Shown: positions 8,155-17,503 of the stretch, piece by piece
How positions within the stretch are numbered: the first letter of the stretch is position 1
How the letters are laid out: the number at the start of each line of letters is the position of its first letter
From: CAZQKW01 sp964594075
GTDB lineage: Bacteria; Desulfobacterota; WTBG01; CAIYCZ01
NCBI GenBank assembly: GCA_964594075.1
Contig: CAZQKW010000028.1
Location: 1-50,223, forward strand
Direction: 5' to 3'
DNA: 50,223 bases
The notes under the pieces: model-generated
What the model saw: only the letters and a program-made list of their open reading frames with translations
Databases searched by the model: none
Told to the model about the DNA's origin: nothing
Position numbers and translations under genes: made by a program

Positions 8155-9069
8155 TCAAAAAAATCTGGCGTTGCGGGGAAATACGGCATTATCCCGCCTC
8201 AATAACTTCTCAACTTCTACTGCAAAAAATACTACCGATGACAATGCGACGGTAAGCATTAATTCACTCAAAGTCAAAGGTTCTGTCTTAAATACGGGAT
8301 TCAATGCCGGCACGTAAATGGTTGCCATCTGAAGAGTGAACGTTAAAAGAAAAGCGCCTACAAGGGGTTTGTTTGAAAGCAGTCCCTGAGTGAAAAGCGA
8401 CTCCCTGTCGAACCGGATGGCAAGTACATGCCCCATCTGACTTAAACACAAAACCGTGAACACCATTGTCTGCCAATGGGCATGACCAGTTTTTATTGAC
8501 CAAGCCTGAGTAAAAAGTGATACAAAACCCATGAGCAATCCAACCCAAATTATATGGGACCCCAGACCATGCGCAAATATGTAGCTTCTTCCACATACAT
8601 CTGCGCTGTCTCGATGAGTTTCATATCAGCAGGAACGATTCTTCCAGCCTCAAGCATTACCACGTGGCCAGGAACAATGCCCGGGGCGTTGATTGTTGCG
8701 GGCATGCCGTTTCTTATAACCATGGTAGTCGGAGCTGCTATTTTTTTTCCGGGCTGCCATCGCTTTTTCTGACCTATATTCCTGTATGAAACCGATTACT
8801 GCGTTAAGGGCAACGCTGACAATTATAGCTATGGTATCTGATATCTCTCCAATAACCCCCGATATAATAGCAGCAGCGATAAGGACAAGGATCATAACGT
8901 CCTTAAACTGGTCACAGAACATCATGAAAGGAGTCTTTTTCTCTTTCTCTTTTAATTCATTTGCACCGTATTCCTTCAGTCGCCTCAAGGCCTCTTCAGA
9001 AGAAAGCCCCTGAAGTGATGACGTGCAATCTTTAATAATTTCTTGTATATCCTTTTGATGCCAGCACAA
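8155..9069 (-). pseudogene. Cation (Ca2+-type) P-type ATPase remnant, internally deleted
   Basis: The N-terminal part (9069 down to about 8749) reads as a cation-ATPase N domain and first membrane pair (LSSEEALRRLKEYGANEL, then QFKDVMILVLIAAAIISGVI and QEYRSEKAMAA). An 8-base T run at 8741-8748 marks a frameshift, after which another frame continues as actuator domain (VIRNG, IVPGHVVMLEAG, VPADMKLIETA). Near 8575-8590 this jumps directly to the C-terminal membrane region (IFAHGLGSHIIWVGLLMG, later TMVFTVLCLSQMGHVLAIR) ending at 8155. The whole P and N domains, including the DKTGT phosphorylation site, are missing, several hundred residues in all. The start would be TTG. It cannot make an active pump. 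Confidence 0.88.
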
Positions 9070-9247
9070 ATAAAGTTAAACTCCGTTTATTCTCTTGCTC
9101 GCGGTAATGTGGGGCGCCAAATAGCACGCTCTAAAAAGATGAGGTCATTAATATTTGGCATGCAGCTTTTTTACTACTTCTTAATATGCTAAAAATAGCT
9201 ATCCACAATAATTTCAATTGACACATGAAAGAAAACGAAGGCAATTG

Positions 9248-9289
9248 AAAAAAAAGAGGAGGACTTGATGTCGTCCTCCTCTTTTTTTT
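9248..9289 (-). terminator. Strong intrinsic terminator after the isomerase gene
   Basis: A 17-bp perfect stem (eight A, then GAGGAGGAC, pairing with GTCCTCCTC and eight T) has an 8-nt loop. It begins 3 bp past the stop codon of the minus-strand isomerase. Because A-tract and T-tract flank both sides it can work in either direction, and it should end the long lysine/arginine transcript. It may also shield the ATPase remnant. Confidence 0.92.
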
Positions 9290-9292
9290 CAA

Positions 9293-10261
9293 CTACGGCT
9301 GTGCGGGTTTTTGCTCGGCCGGTTTTTGTTCTTCCGGTTTTGGCGGCGGTGTGCTGCCAGTAATATTTTCGTCGTAGATTTTTACCGGATAGCGCTTTGA
9401 TAGGGTGTCCAGATAGGTATCATATGCTTTCTTCTGCTGTTCCTGCTGCAGGCGCCGCTCTATTTTGCTCTTTGCCTCCTGCAGGGTCTCTTCTTTTTCT
9501 GGTTTTTTCTCGGCGACTTTAATGATGTAAAATCCGTTCTTTTCCTCGATGATGTCGCTTATCTGTCCCTCCTTCATAGAAAATGCAGCATCTTCAACCT
9601 TAGGTCCATAGGTATTGGAACGCTTCCCTTTAGAAAAAAATCCGGTGTTTCCACCATTATTCTTGGTTCGCTCATCTTCTGATACTTCCTTTGCCACTTT
9701 TTCAAAATCCTCGTCCTTTTTGAGACGTTTGAGGGTTTCAGACGCTTTTTTCTTTTGAGCGCTCTTTTCCTCGCTTGTGGCATTTTCCTTTAATTTAAAT
9801 TGGATGAGATTGACTTTTACCTTTTCCGGCTGGACAAATTCCTGTTTATTCTCATTGTAGTACTTTTCTATGTCTGCATCACTCACTTTAACCTTATCTA
9901 TCACTTCCTCTTTGATAAGTTCCTGAATGATGAGATTATCGGCGATTTCCTTGATGCGTTTTGCCACTTCTTCTTTTTTATCAATGTTGAGGCGGCGAGC
10001 TTCCTGGGAGAGAAGACTCATTTTGGTCAATTGCTCAACAAGTTTTTTCTTGCCGTCCGCGGTCTCGTAGCGTTCCCGGAACTGCGGTGGCAGCATGGAC
10101 GTTTTAGCATCAATATCCGCCTGGGTGATTTTTTCATTGCCAACAGTTGCATAAACCTTTGCCTGTTCCGGCGTCTCTTTGCTGTGTGCTTCTGGGATTC
10201 GCGACATCAAAAAGATGCTTAAGGTTATTGCGAGTGAAATAATCAGAGCTTTTTTCTGCAT
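9293..10261 (-). CDS. Exported parvulin-type peptidyl-prolyl isomerase (SurA/PrsA-like)
   Basis: This 322-residue protein has an N-terminal signal sequence (KKALIISLAITLSIFLMS), a SurA_N-like helical chaperone region over about residues 35-150, and a PPIC rotamase domain at about 150-255 (KVNLIQFKLKE, then FFSKG and AFSMKEGQISDI, with NGFYIIKV). The C-terminus is a Pro/Glu/Lys-rich tail with repeated EQKPA. I chose the ATG at 10261 since AGAAAGG lies 9 bases before it; an ATG three codons earlier directly abuts that ribosome site. It probably folds or escorts exported proteins in the periplasm. It is the last gene of the minus-strand run, 119 bp after dapA, and is followed by a strong terminator. 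Confidence 0.88.
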   Translation of the reverse strand: MQKKALIISLAITLSIFLMSRIPEAHSKETPEQAKVYATVGNEKITQADIDAKTSMLPPQFRERYETADGKKKLVEQLTKMSLLSQEARRLNIDKKEEVAKRIKEIADNLIIQELIKEEVIDKVKVSDADIEKYYNENKQEFVQPEKVKVNLIQFKLKENATSEEKSAQKKKASETLKRLKKDEDFEKVAKEVSEDERTKNNGGNTGFFSKGKRSNTYGPKVEDAAFSMKEGQISDIIEEKNGFYIIKVAEKKPEKEETLQEAKSKIERRLQQEQQKKAYDTYLDTLSKRYPVKIYDENITGSTPPPKPEEQKPAEQKPAQP

Positions 10262-10380
10262 ACGATACATCCTTTCTTTTTGTGTTATTCATGCATTTCT
10301 GGTTACAATTGGTTGGTTGTTATACACAATCTGCCGCCGGCGACCACTTCAATTTTCGTAGTGAAACAGCAAAGCTTTCT

Positions 10381-11259
10381 CTATGAAGGGAGCAATTCAA
10401 AATTTTTTAATATCCCCTGCAGTTTTTTTGTGAGATGCTCCGGCATGGCGCATAACGGCAATCTCATTTCTGGAGAGATCTTCCCCATAAGGCCAAGTGC
10501 GGTCTTGACGGGAATCGGATTTGTCTGCAAAAACATAGCATTATGCAGCGGAATAAGATATTGGTGAAGCCGGCGGGCTTCTTCAAGCCGCCCTGCAGTA
10601 AACGCCTCAACCATATCGGATATCAGACGCGGCGCTATGTTTGCGGTAACGGATATCACCCCCTTTCCACCTACCGCTAATATGGGTAGCGTATTTATAT
10701 CATCACCTGAGACCACAGAAAAGTCTTTTTTGCACAGCGCAACGATTTCACTTACCTGTGAAAGGGAGCCGCTTGCTTCTTTTATTCCCACCACGGTTGG
10801 AATCTCAGAAAGCTTTGCAACAGTTTCGGGAAGCATATTTACGCCGGTACGGCCGGGAACATTGTATAAAACCAAAGGAATATTTACCTCTTCAGCGATT
10901 TTCGTAAAGTGCTGAATCAGACCTTCTTGGGTTGGTCGGTTGTAGTATGGGGTAATAAGAAGACAGCCGGCAACTCCAGCACGCGCTGCATGCCTGGTAA
11001 GACGAACGGCTTCCTGCGTGTTGTTTGAGCCTGTTCCCGCGAGGATCGGAACCCTCCCGGCTGCGGCCTCAAGGGTGATATTGACAACTTCCTCGTGCTC
11101 TTCAAGCGAAAGCGTTGCCGCCTCGCCGGTAGTGCCGCAGGGACAAATAACATCGGTGCCATTATGAATTTGAAATTCAATCAGCTCGCGCAGCCCCCGG
11201 GCATCAACTTTGCCATCTTTAAACGGTGTAACCAGTGCAACCATTGAACCTGTGAACAT
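10381..11259 (-). CDS. dapA: 4-hydroxy-tetrahydrodipicolinate synthase
   Basis: This 292-residue TIM-barrel aldolase condenses pyruvate with aspartate semialdehyde, the first committed step of lysine and diaminopimelate synthesis. The Schiff-base lysine is K160 in GIKEASG; the proton-relay residues are T43/T44 (CGTTGE) and Y132 (LYNVPGRTG, with R137). The length matches the family. It lies 120 bp after dapF in the same direction. Neither dapB nor any aminotransferase of the pathway is in the window; the isomerase gene follows instead. Confidence 0.96.
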   Translation of the reverse strand: MFTGSMVALVTPFKDGKVDARGLRELIEFQIHNGTDVICPCGTTGEAATLSLEEHEEVVNITLEAAAGRVPILAGTGSNNTQEAVRLTRHAARAGVAGCLLITPYYNRPTQEGLIQHFTKIAEEVNIPLVLYNVPGRTGVNMLPETVAKLSEIPTVVGIKEASGSLSQVSEIVALCKKDFSVVSGDDINTLPILAVGGKGVISVTANIAPRLISDMVEAFTAGRLEEARRLHQYLIPLHNAMFLQTNPIPVKTALGLMGKISPEMRLPLCAMPEHLTKKLQGILKNFELLPS

Positions 11260-11379
11260 AAAATTAATGTCTCCTTCCTCTGAATATGTGTAACAGATGA
11301 AAAGCTGTCGGCTTTTAGCTACGGACGATAAAAAAATGTTTAAACACGTGCCGTTGAAGGCAGATTACTGAGAAGTATT

Positions 11380-12207
11380 TTAAGTATATGCTTCTTCCCA
11401 AAGTTCGCCTGAGCACACCACACGCACGGCGCCTTCCAGATAGACGCGGCCAAAGGGATACGCAGGATTGTCATAATACACAGTGAGGGATTCTCCGCTT
11501 CTGGTTTCAACCTGCGCCGGCGATGTCACCTTGCCCAGAGACGAGGTTATAAGTGTAGCGGCAACTGCGCCGGTCCCACAGGCAAGTGTTTCATCTTCAA
11601 CGCCGCGTTCATAGGTTCTCACGAGAAGGCTGGATGTGTTGATCACTGAAACAAAATCGACATTCGCGCCAGCGGGCTGAAACCGCGGATGAAAACGTAT
11701 TTTTTTGCCCAGTTCACGGACGGGAACATCGTCTATGGTATTGCACAATACAACCGCATGGGGCACGCCGGTATCTATGAAATGCAGGGTCAGGTTTGTG
11801 CCGTTTACTGTCAAGGGCAGATTCAATAGCGGCGCCAGGGGCGAAGGAAGCTCTATTTTTACATAATTTCCGTTAATTTCTGCATGAATAATGCCGGCAC
11901 GCGTTTCAAACGACAGGCGCGCGCCGGCCAAACCGTTCATAACCGCATAGCGGGCTGCGCACCGTCCGCCATTTCCGCACATATCCGCTTCGCTGCCATC
12001 GGCATTGAAAAACCGCCATGAAAAATCACAGTCTGAAGATTGCGGCTGCTCAATTAGAATAAGTCCATCGGCGCCAAGCGAGATACTGCGCCTGCACACT
12101 GCACGAACAAAATCAGGGACCGCAACGGTGTCCATCATCCGGCTGCGGTTATCTATGACAATAAAGTCATTGCCGCTCCCACTCATTTTGAAAAACGGGA
12201 TTTTCAT
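11380..12207 (-). CDS. dapF: Diaminopimelate epimerase
   Basis: This 275-residue enzyme interconverts LL- and meso-diaminopimelate. The two catalytic cysteines are visible in their family motifs, C77 in CGNGGRC and C210 in ACGTGA. The N-terminal KMSGSGNDF block is normal. It lies between lysA and dapA, with 45 bp to lysA, so the epimerase and decarboxylase steps should be co-expressed. Confidence 0.97.
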   Translation of the reverse strand: MKIPFFKMSGSGNDFIVIDNRSRMMDTVAVPDFVRAVCRRSISLGADGLILIEQPQSSDCDFSWRFFNADGSEADMCGNGGRCAARYAVMNGLAGARLSFETRAGIIHAEINGNYVKIELPSPLAPLLNLPLTVNGTNLTLHFIDTGVPHAVVLCNTIDDVPVRELGKKIRFHPRFQPAGANVDFVSVINTSSLLVRTYERGVEDETLACGTGAVAATLITSSLGKVTSPAQVETRSGESLTVYYDNPAYPFGRVYLEGAVRVVCSGELWEEAYT

Positions 12208-12252
12208 CTTGGGACTGCACCTTTGATTAATAAAAACATCGGGGTGTTAATG

Positions 12253-13509
12253 TTACTGCAAGTACTCCGGTATCCGCTCGCCGCGTATGAGGTCATCGTA
12301 TTTTTCACGCTCTCGGATGACGAAAAAGCGATCGCCCGCTACCAGCACCTCCGGAATGCGCGGCCGCGAATTATAATTTGAAGACATGCTAAACCCATAC
12401 GCACCGGCGCTCATAACGGCTAAAAGATCACCTGGTTCCAACGGCGGAACCGAGCGTTTTTTTGCCAGAAAATCCCCCGACTCACATATCGGGCCGACAA
12501 TATCAGCACAAATGTTCTTACCTTTACGTTTCCTGACGGGCTGAATTCCCTGATATGAACCGTAAAGGCTGGGTCTTATAAGGTCGTTCATTCCTGCATC
12601 CACCACAATAAAATTTTTGTCGCCGGTTTTCTTAGTATAGAGGACCCGCGTTACCAGGATGCCGGCGTTTCCCACCAGCACTCGCCCCGGTTCAAGAATA
12701 AGCGATACAGAGAGTCCGTTTACCGCCTGTATAATCGCCTGCGCATACTGTTCGGGATGCGGCGGCGTCTCCTTTTTATAGGTGATACCCAGACCGCCGC
12801 CCAGATCGAGATAACGGACAGGTATACCGGCGCCATGGAGCTCCGCCACCAGGTTTTTTAGCGTGTGCAGTGCTTCTATAAACGGCCCCACCTCGGTAAT
12901 TTGCGAGCCAATGTGACAGGCAATGCCCACGATGTCAAGATATTCGTGCCGGGAGGCGCTTTTGTATTCTCCCAGTGCATCGCAGATCGGGATACCAAAT
13001 TTATTTTCCCTGAGACCGGTTGAGATGTAGGGATGGGTCATGGGATTTATGTCCGGATTGACCCTGAGTGCGATACGTGCCTGTTTCTGCGCCTGTTGCG
13101 CAAGAGTTCCGATGAGTTCCCGTTCCTGCGCGGACTCAACATTAAACATGAGAATTCCTGCGGCTATGGCATAGTTTATTTCCTCGGGCTTTTTCCCGAC
13201 ACCGGAATAGACAATTTTTTCTGCAGGCACGCCGGCTTTAAGAGCGCGGAACAATTCGCCTCCCGACACGACATCAGCACCCGCACCATGCCGGGCAAAG
13301 ATTTTTAGAATGCTTAAATTAGAATTTGCCTTTACTGAATAACATGTCAGATGTGGGATTTCTCTAAATGCCGTATCGAAAACCGTAAAGTGCGATTCAA
13401 GCGTATGCTGGCTGTATAAATAGAAAGGCGTTCCTACTGCCACAGCAATTGTTTCCACCGGAACCTGCTCGGCATAGAGATCGTTCCCTCGGTATTGAAA
13501 ATCATGCAT
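12253..13509 (-). CDS. lysA: Diaminopimelate decarboxylase
   Basis: This 418-residue PLP enzyme makes the last step to lysine. The PLP lysine is K60 in CYSVKANSN. The fold-type III barrel shows HIGSQ and a Gly-rich phosphate loop (LGGGLG), and the second-subunit active-site motif CESGDFLA is present. The length is normal. The gene follows the FN3 lipoprotein gene after 114 bp, a gap that contains a stable hairpin. Confidence 0.96.
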   Translation of the reverse strand: MHDFQYRGNDLYAEQVPVETIAVAVGTPFYLYSQHTLESHFTVFDTAFREIPHLTCYSVKANSNLSILKIFARHGAGADVVSGGELFRALKAGVPAEKIVYSGVGKKPEEINYAIAAGILMFNVESAQERELIGTLAQQAQKQARIALRVNPDINPMTHPYISTGLRENKFGIPICDALGEYKSASRHEYLDIVGIACHIGSQITEVGPFIEALHTLKNLVAELHGAGIPVRYLDLGGGLGITYKKETPPHPEQYAQAIIQAVNGLSVSLILEPGRVLVGNAGILVTRVLYTKKTGDKNFIVVDAGMNDLIRPSLYGSYQGIQPVRKRKGKNICADIVGPICESGDFLAKKRSVPPLEPGDLLAVMSAGAYGFSMSSNYNSRPRIPEVLVAGDRFFVIREREKYDDLIRGERIPEYLQ

Positions 13510-13564
13510 CCTGTTTCACCGTAATAGCGCTTTTCACTATTCTCGCATGTTCTTTGTGGCACGG

Positions 13565-13583
13565 GGCGAAAAATCTTTTCGCC
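13565..13583. repeat. Compact palindromic hairpin between lipoprotein gene and lysA
   Basis: GGCGAAAA pairs perfectly with TTTTCGCC across a 3-nt loop (8 bp). Further out, GTGGCAC and GTGTCAC can extend it imperfectly with an asymmetric bulge. It lacks a T-tract on the transcribed minus strand, so it looks more like a REP-type hairpin than a terminator. It could affect mRNA processing between the two genes. Confidence 0.55.
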
Positions 13584-13623
13584 TCTTCCCTGGTGTCACT
13601 TGCGCGAGCATGAAGGCGTAACA

Positions 13624-14766
13624 TTAGGGGGGAAGAAAGGTAACCGTCACAGGCTGAGAATAGGCGCTTTCATTTTTTCGCAACGACTGGTCAACAGCGG
13701 TAACAACATACGTATAGGATTGGCCTCTGCGAGCGGTTTTGTCAAGCCAGGAGTTTTCTTCAATGATGTCGCTGCTTATGCGCACAAAGGTTTTGGCTGC
13801 AGCGTCCTTGCGATACACAATAAATCCCGCAACACCTTGTTCAGCCTTTGCCATCCATTTGAGCATGACGCCCTCTTGCAAGGGAATTGCAGTGAGCCCC
13901 TGCGGCGCTCCCGGCGGTGTTATATCGTCGAAGAGCAGCGATACTTCAGCAGCGGGAGCGCTTTCAATCACGGTGTCAAACACCCTGCGAACTGCCCGCA
14001 CCGTATAATAGTATGTTTGATCAAAGCTATCGGGACGATCTGTGTAGGTCGTCTCGGCAACGGGTTCGGGATTCAACGGAGGATTTTCAAAAACTCCCTG
14101 CTGCGAGCTGCGATAGATTTCAAAACCGACCTGTTCATCCAATGGATTGCCGTTCTCAAGGGTTTCTGAAGAACGCCATTCAAGGATGACGGATCTTCCT
14201 GAACGATCAATTTTTAATTCCTTTGGCGCTGCGGGCGGCACATCCCAGAAGACCGTCACCGTATCTGAATCTTCACCCCGCATGTTTCGTCCATTTAAAC
14301 AGGTAATTTTATAGGAATAAACATTTCCCGGTTGCACTGCTCGGTCTGTATAATAAAACAGTTCACGCCCGGGCACTGTGCCGCGCTGCCCTTTATACGG
14401 ATATTCAAACAGCAGCTTAAAATTTTTGGGACATTTCTGGCAGCGATCCTCAAAGCGAACTTCTTCGCGATAAATCTTAAAGCTTTCCAGATCAAGAAGC
14501 GGGGTCTCGTCAGTATTCAGCGTAGGCGCTCGCCACAGCAGTATAATGCCGCCGGATCGAGCTACCGCGCGAAATCTTTTTACTGATTGCGGTCCAATTG
14601 CATGCGGGACCAAAGGATCAGCTTTTTTGCCGCAACCAGTCACGGCGCCTGAACCCGCCGCAAGTAGCGCCCCAAAGCACAACAGCATCACGGCGAATCG
14701 GATACTGCGGGAGAGACCGGTAAAGAACTTGTTAACGCGACCGCACACTCTGTTTTGCTGCGGCAT
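13624..14766 (-). CDS. Lipoprotein with LptM/YifL-like N-terminus and fibronectin type III domains
   Basis: A 380-residue exported lipoprotein is predicted. The signal peptide (RFAVMLLCFGALLAAGSGAV) ends in the lipobox VTGC with the lipidated cysteine at residue 45. Right after it stands CGKKADPLVPH, resembling the CGxKGPLxxP start of LptM/YifL. About three fibronectin type III-like beta domains follow (SGGIILLWRAP, RSVILEWRSS and GVMLKWMAK mark their strands). I chose the ATG at 14766, which overlaps the end of argH by 35 bp; the n-region is then long, and a GTG at 14748 is an alternative. In E. coli YifL lies next to dapF, so the setting beside lysA-dapF fits. Its function in this lineage is unknown to me. 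Confidence 0.75.
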   Translation of the reverse strand: MPQQNRVCGRVNKFFTGLSRSIRFAVMLLCFGALLAAGSGAVTGCGKKADPLVPHAIGPQSVKRFRAVARSGGIILLWRAPTLNTDETPLLDLESFKIYREEVRFEDRCQKCPKNFKLLFEYPYKGQRGTVPGRELFYYTDRAVQPGNVYSYKITCLNGRNMRGEDSDTVTVFWDVPPAAPKELKIDRSGRSVILEWRSSETLENGNPLDEQVGFEIYRSSQQGVFENPPLNPEPVAETTYTDRPDSFDQTYYYTVRAVRRVFDTVIESAPAAEVSLLFDDITPPGAPQGLTAIPLQEGVMLKWMAKAEQGVAGFIVYRKDAAAKTFVRISSDIIEENSWLDKTARRGQSYTYVVTAVDQSLRKNESAYSQPVTVTFLPP

Positions 14767-16159
14767 GGCTCTTTTTCTTTTTTTGGAGCTGTTTCCAGGC
14801 ATTATTAATTGCTTTTTTGACGGTTTGCGGGGCAGTGCCGCCGCGCGCTGCTCTGCTGCGTACGGAATGCTCAATGGTAACACAGGTGCGGGCTTCGGCG
14901 GAAATGGCTTTGCTAAAGGTTCGCAGTTCTTCCAGCGTCATTTCGTGCAGGGCTTTTCCGTGTTTGATTCCATAAGCAACAATACGGCCCACAATTTCAT
15001 GAGCAGTTCTGAACGGGACACCTTTTGCGGTCAGATAATCGGCAAGGTCGGTGGCAGTCGTGTAACCCTGCTCGGCAGCCTTGGTCATATTCTGCTGCAA
15101 AACGTTAAGTTTCGGCAGGAGGGCGGTAAAAATCCTGAGACACGAGCGGAGCGTTTCCACGCAATCAAACAGCGGTTCTTTATCCTCCTGAAGGTCGCGG
15201 TTATAGGACAACGGCAATCCCTTTAAAAGCGTAAGCAGCGATACCAGATGCCCATATACCCGGCCGGTTTTGCCGCGAATGAGTTCCGCCACATCAGGAT
15301 TTTTCTTCTGCGGCATAATGCTGCTGCCGGTGCAGAAAGCATCGGGCAACTCTATAAACTGAAATTCAGGCGTTGCCCAGATAATCAGCTCTTCGCAAAA
15401 ACGGCTCAAGTGCATCATAGTGATGGCGGCAGCGCTGCAAAATTCAATGAGGGTGTCGCGGTCGCTGACCGAATCAATGCTGTTTTCCGTAACCGCAGGG
15501 TAACCCAGCAGTCGCGCCACGTAGTTACGGTCTATAGGGTAGGGGGTGCCGGAAAGCGCCGCTGCCCCCAGGGGCATTCTGTTGACTCGCGCGAAGCATG
15601 AATCCATGCGTTCCTGATCTCTGCTGAACATTTCGTGGTAGGCCATGAGGTGATGCGCGAACAGCACCGGCTGTGCGTGTTGCAAATGGGTAAATCCCGG
15701 CATAATCACACTGATGTGTTTTTCAGCCATTTGGAGCAGCACTTCCTGCAGTTGGTCCAGCAGTCCGGTAATATCCATGAGCGCATCCCGCAAATAGAGG
15801 CTCACATCAAGCGCCACCTGATCATTTCTGCTCCGCGCCGTGTGGAGTTTGCCACCCACCGGTCCAATTTTTTTAATCAGCAGGGTTTCAATATGCATAT
15901 GTATATCTTCCAGCGCAGCAGAGAAGTTCACGACGCCGCGCTCAATGTCCCGCTCTAAGTCCTTAAGGCCGCTAATAATTCGGTCCGCCTCTCGGGCAGG
16001 CAGTATCCGCTGCTTTTTCAGCATGCGGCAGTGGGCAATGCTGCCCATAATATCGTAGCGGTACAGGATGCGGTCATAGTCTATGGATGCGGTAAAGTTT
16101 TCCACCAACGCATCCGTTTTCTCTTGAAATCGTCCCGCCCAGGGTTTTTTATTATTCAT
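14732..16159 (-). CDS. argH: Argininosuccinate lyase
   Basis: This 475-residue enzyme of the fumarase/aspartase superfamily cleaves argininosuccinate to arginine and fumarate. The signature loop GSSIMPQKKNPD is at 278-289 with the catalytic serine S280; HTARSRNDQ is at about 106-114. The C-terminus runs some 15 residues past the usual end in a basic tail (KKKKSH and on), which overlaps the start of the lipoprotein gene. It lies 43 bp after argG. Confidence 0.96.
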   Translation of the reverse strand: MNNKKPWAGRFQEKTDALVENFTASIDYDRILYRYDIMGSIAHCRMLKKQRILPAREADRIISGLKDLERDIERGVVNFSAALEDIHMHIETLLIKKIGPVGGKLHTARSRNDQVALDVSLYLRDALMDITGLLDQLQEVLLQMAEKHISVIMPGFTHLQHAQPVLFAHHLMAYHEMFSRDQERMDSCFARVNRMPLGAAALSGTPYPIDRNYVARLLGYPAVTENSIDSVSDRDTLIEFCSAAAITMMHLSRFCEELIIWATPEFQFIELPDAFCTGSSIMPQKKNPDVAELIRGKTGRVYGHLVSLLTLLKGLPLSYNRDLQEDKEPLFDCVETLRSCLRIFTALLPKLNVLQQNMTKAAEQGYTTATDLADYLTAKGVPFRTAHEIVGRIVAYGIKHGKALHEMTLEELRTFSKAISAEARTCVTIEHSVRSRAARGGTAPQTVKKAINNAWKQLQKKKKSHAAAKQSVRSR

Positions 16160-16202
16160 GTCTGGAACTCAACAACAGTGACCACACCGGTCACAACAAG
16201 AT

Positions 16203-17420
16203 TTATGCGTCCTTTTGTTTCTTTGCCATGGCGCGAATCCGCAACCGGAGCGCATTTAGTCGAATAAAGCCGGTGGCATCTGCCTGCTGATAAACGCTGT
16301 CTTCCTCAAAGGTGGCAAAATCAGGGCGATAGAGACTGTGCGGCGATTTTCTGCCGACCACCGTACAGGAGCCCTTGTAAAGCTTGAGCCGCACCGTGCC
16401 TGAGACATGTTGCTGGGTCTGGTCAATTGCCGCCTGCAGCATTTCACGTTCCGGGGCGAACCAGTAACCGTAATAGACCAGTTCTGCATATTTTGGGGTT
16501 AGCGTGTCTTTAAAATGCATGACTTCGCGGTCAAGGGTGATTGACTCCATCGCCCGATGGGCAGAATGGAGGATGGTGCCGCCGGGCGTTTCATAAACAC
16601 CGCGTGATTTCATGCCCACATAGCGGTTCTCCACCACATCAACTCTGCCGACTCCATGCTGCCCCCCAATTTCATTGAGGCGATGCAGCAGTGCTGCAGG
16701 ACTGAGTTCCTGCCCGTCAACCGATACCGGATCGCCCTGGTTAAAGCCAATCTCCACATAGCGCGGTTGGTCGGGGGCTTTTTCCGGGGCAACACTGAGC
16801 ACGAACATATCCTCTTCGGGTTCTTTCCAGGGATCTTCAAGAATGCCGCCCTCAAAGCTGATGTGAAACAGGTTGCGATCGCTGCTATACGGTTTTGCGT
16901 CGGTGACCGGCACCGGGATGTCATGTGTGCGCGCGTAATCAATGAGCATGGTGCGCGAAGTAATATTCCAGATACGCCATGGTGCTATTATGGTAATCTG
17001 CGGCGCTAACGCCAAATAGGTGAGCTCAAATCGCACCTGATCATTGCCTTTGCCTGTGGCGCCATGAGAAACCGCATCGGCGCCCACCTGGCGGGCAATA
17101 TCAATCTGTTTCTTGGCAATCAACGGCCGCGCAATAGAGGTTCCGAGCAGATAGGTTCCTTCGTAAATGGCATTGGCTCTGAGCATGGGAAAGATAAAAT
17201 CCGTTACGAATTCTTCCCTGAGATCTTCTATAAAAACAGCGCTGGCCCCCGTTTTTAGAGCCTTTTCCCGAAGTCCCTGCAGTTCTTCGCCCTGTCCAAG
17301 GTCTGCGGCAAAGGCAACAACTTCGCAGCCATACGTTTCAATGAGCCACTTTAAAATAACAGATGTATCAAGCCCGCCTGAATAGGCGAGCACCACTTTT
17401 TTCACACCGCTGTCGTTCAC
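16203..17420 (-). CDS. argG: Argininosuccinate synthase
   Basis: This 405-residue ATP-dependent ligase joins citrulline and aspartate. The N-terminal PP-motif AYSGGLDTS binds ATP, and the synthase blocks SHGATGKGNDQVRFE and MKSRGVYETPGGTIL are present. The start is decided by the ribosome site: AAGGAGG at 17428-17434 stands 7 bases before the GTG at 17420, whereas a TTG two codons earlier is too close. The gap to argF upstream is 83 bp. Confidence 0.96.
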   Translation of the reverse strand: MNDSGVKKVVLAYSGGLDTSVILKWLIETYGCEVVAFAADLGQGEELQGLREKALKTGASAVFIEDLREEFVTDFIFPMLRANAIYEGTYLLGTSIARPLIAKKQIDIARQVGADAVSHGATGKGNDQVRFELTYLALAPQITIIAPWRIWNITSRTMLIDYARTHDIPVPVTDAKPYSSDRNLFHISFEGGILEDPWKEPEEDMFVLSVAPEKAPDQPRYVEIGFNQGDPVSVDGQELSPAALLHRLNEIGGQHGVGRVDVVENRYVGMKSRGVYETPGGTILHSAHRAMESITLDREVMHFKDTLTPKYAELVYYGYWFAPEREMLQAAIDQTQQHVSGTVRLKLYKGSCTVVGRKSPHSLYRPDFATFEEDSVYQQADATGFIRLNALRLRIRAMAKKQKDA

Positions 17421-17503
17421 AAGCAAACCTCCTTACACATTTTTTAGCGCAGCTTTCGGCATTATTTTTCAGTGCGTGTTTTCTGGCCCCTGATGGCTGA
17501 AAG

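Noticed and set aside
8554..9013. Plus-strand ORFs across the ATPase remnant
   Set aside because: They are antisense shadows; the minus strand carries clear ATPase similarity.
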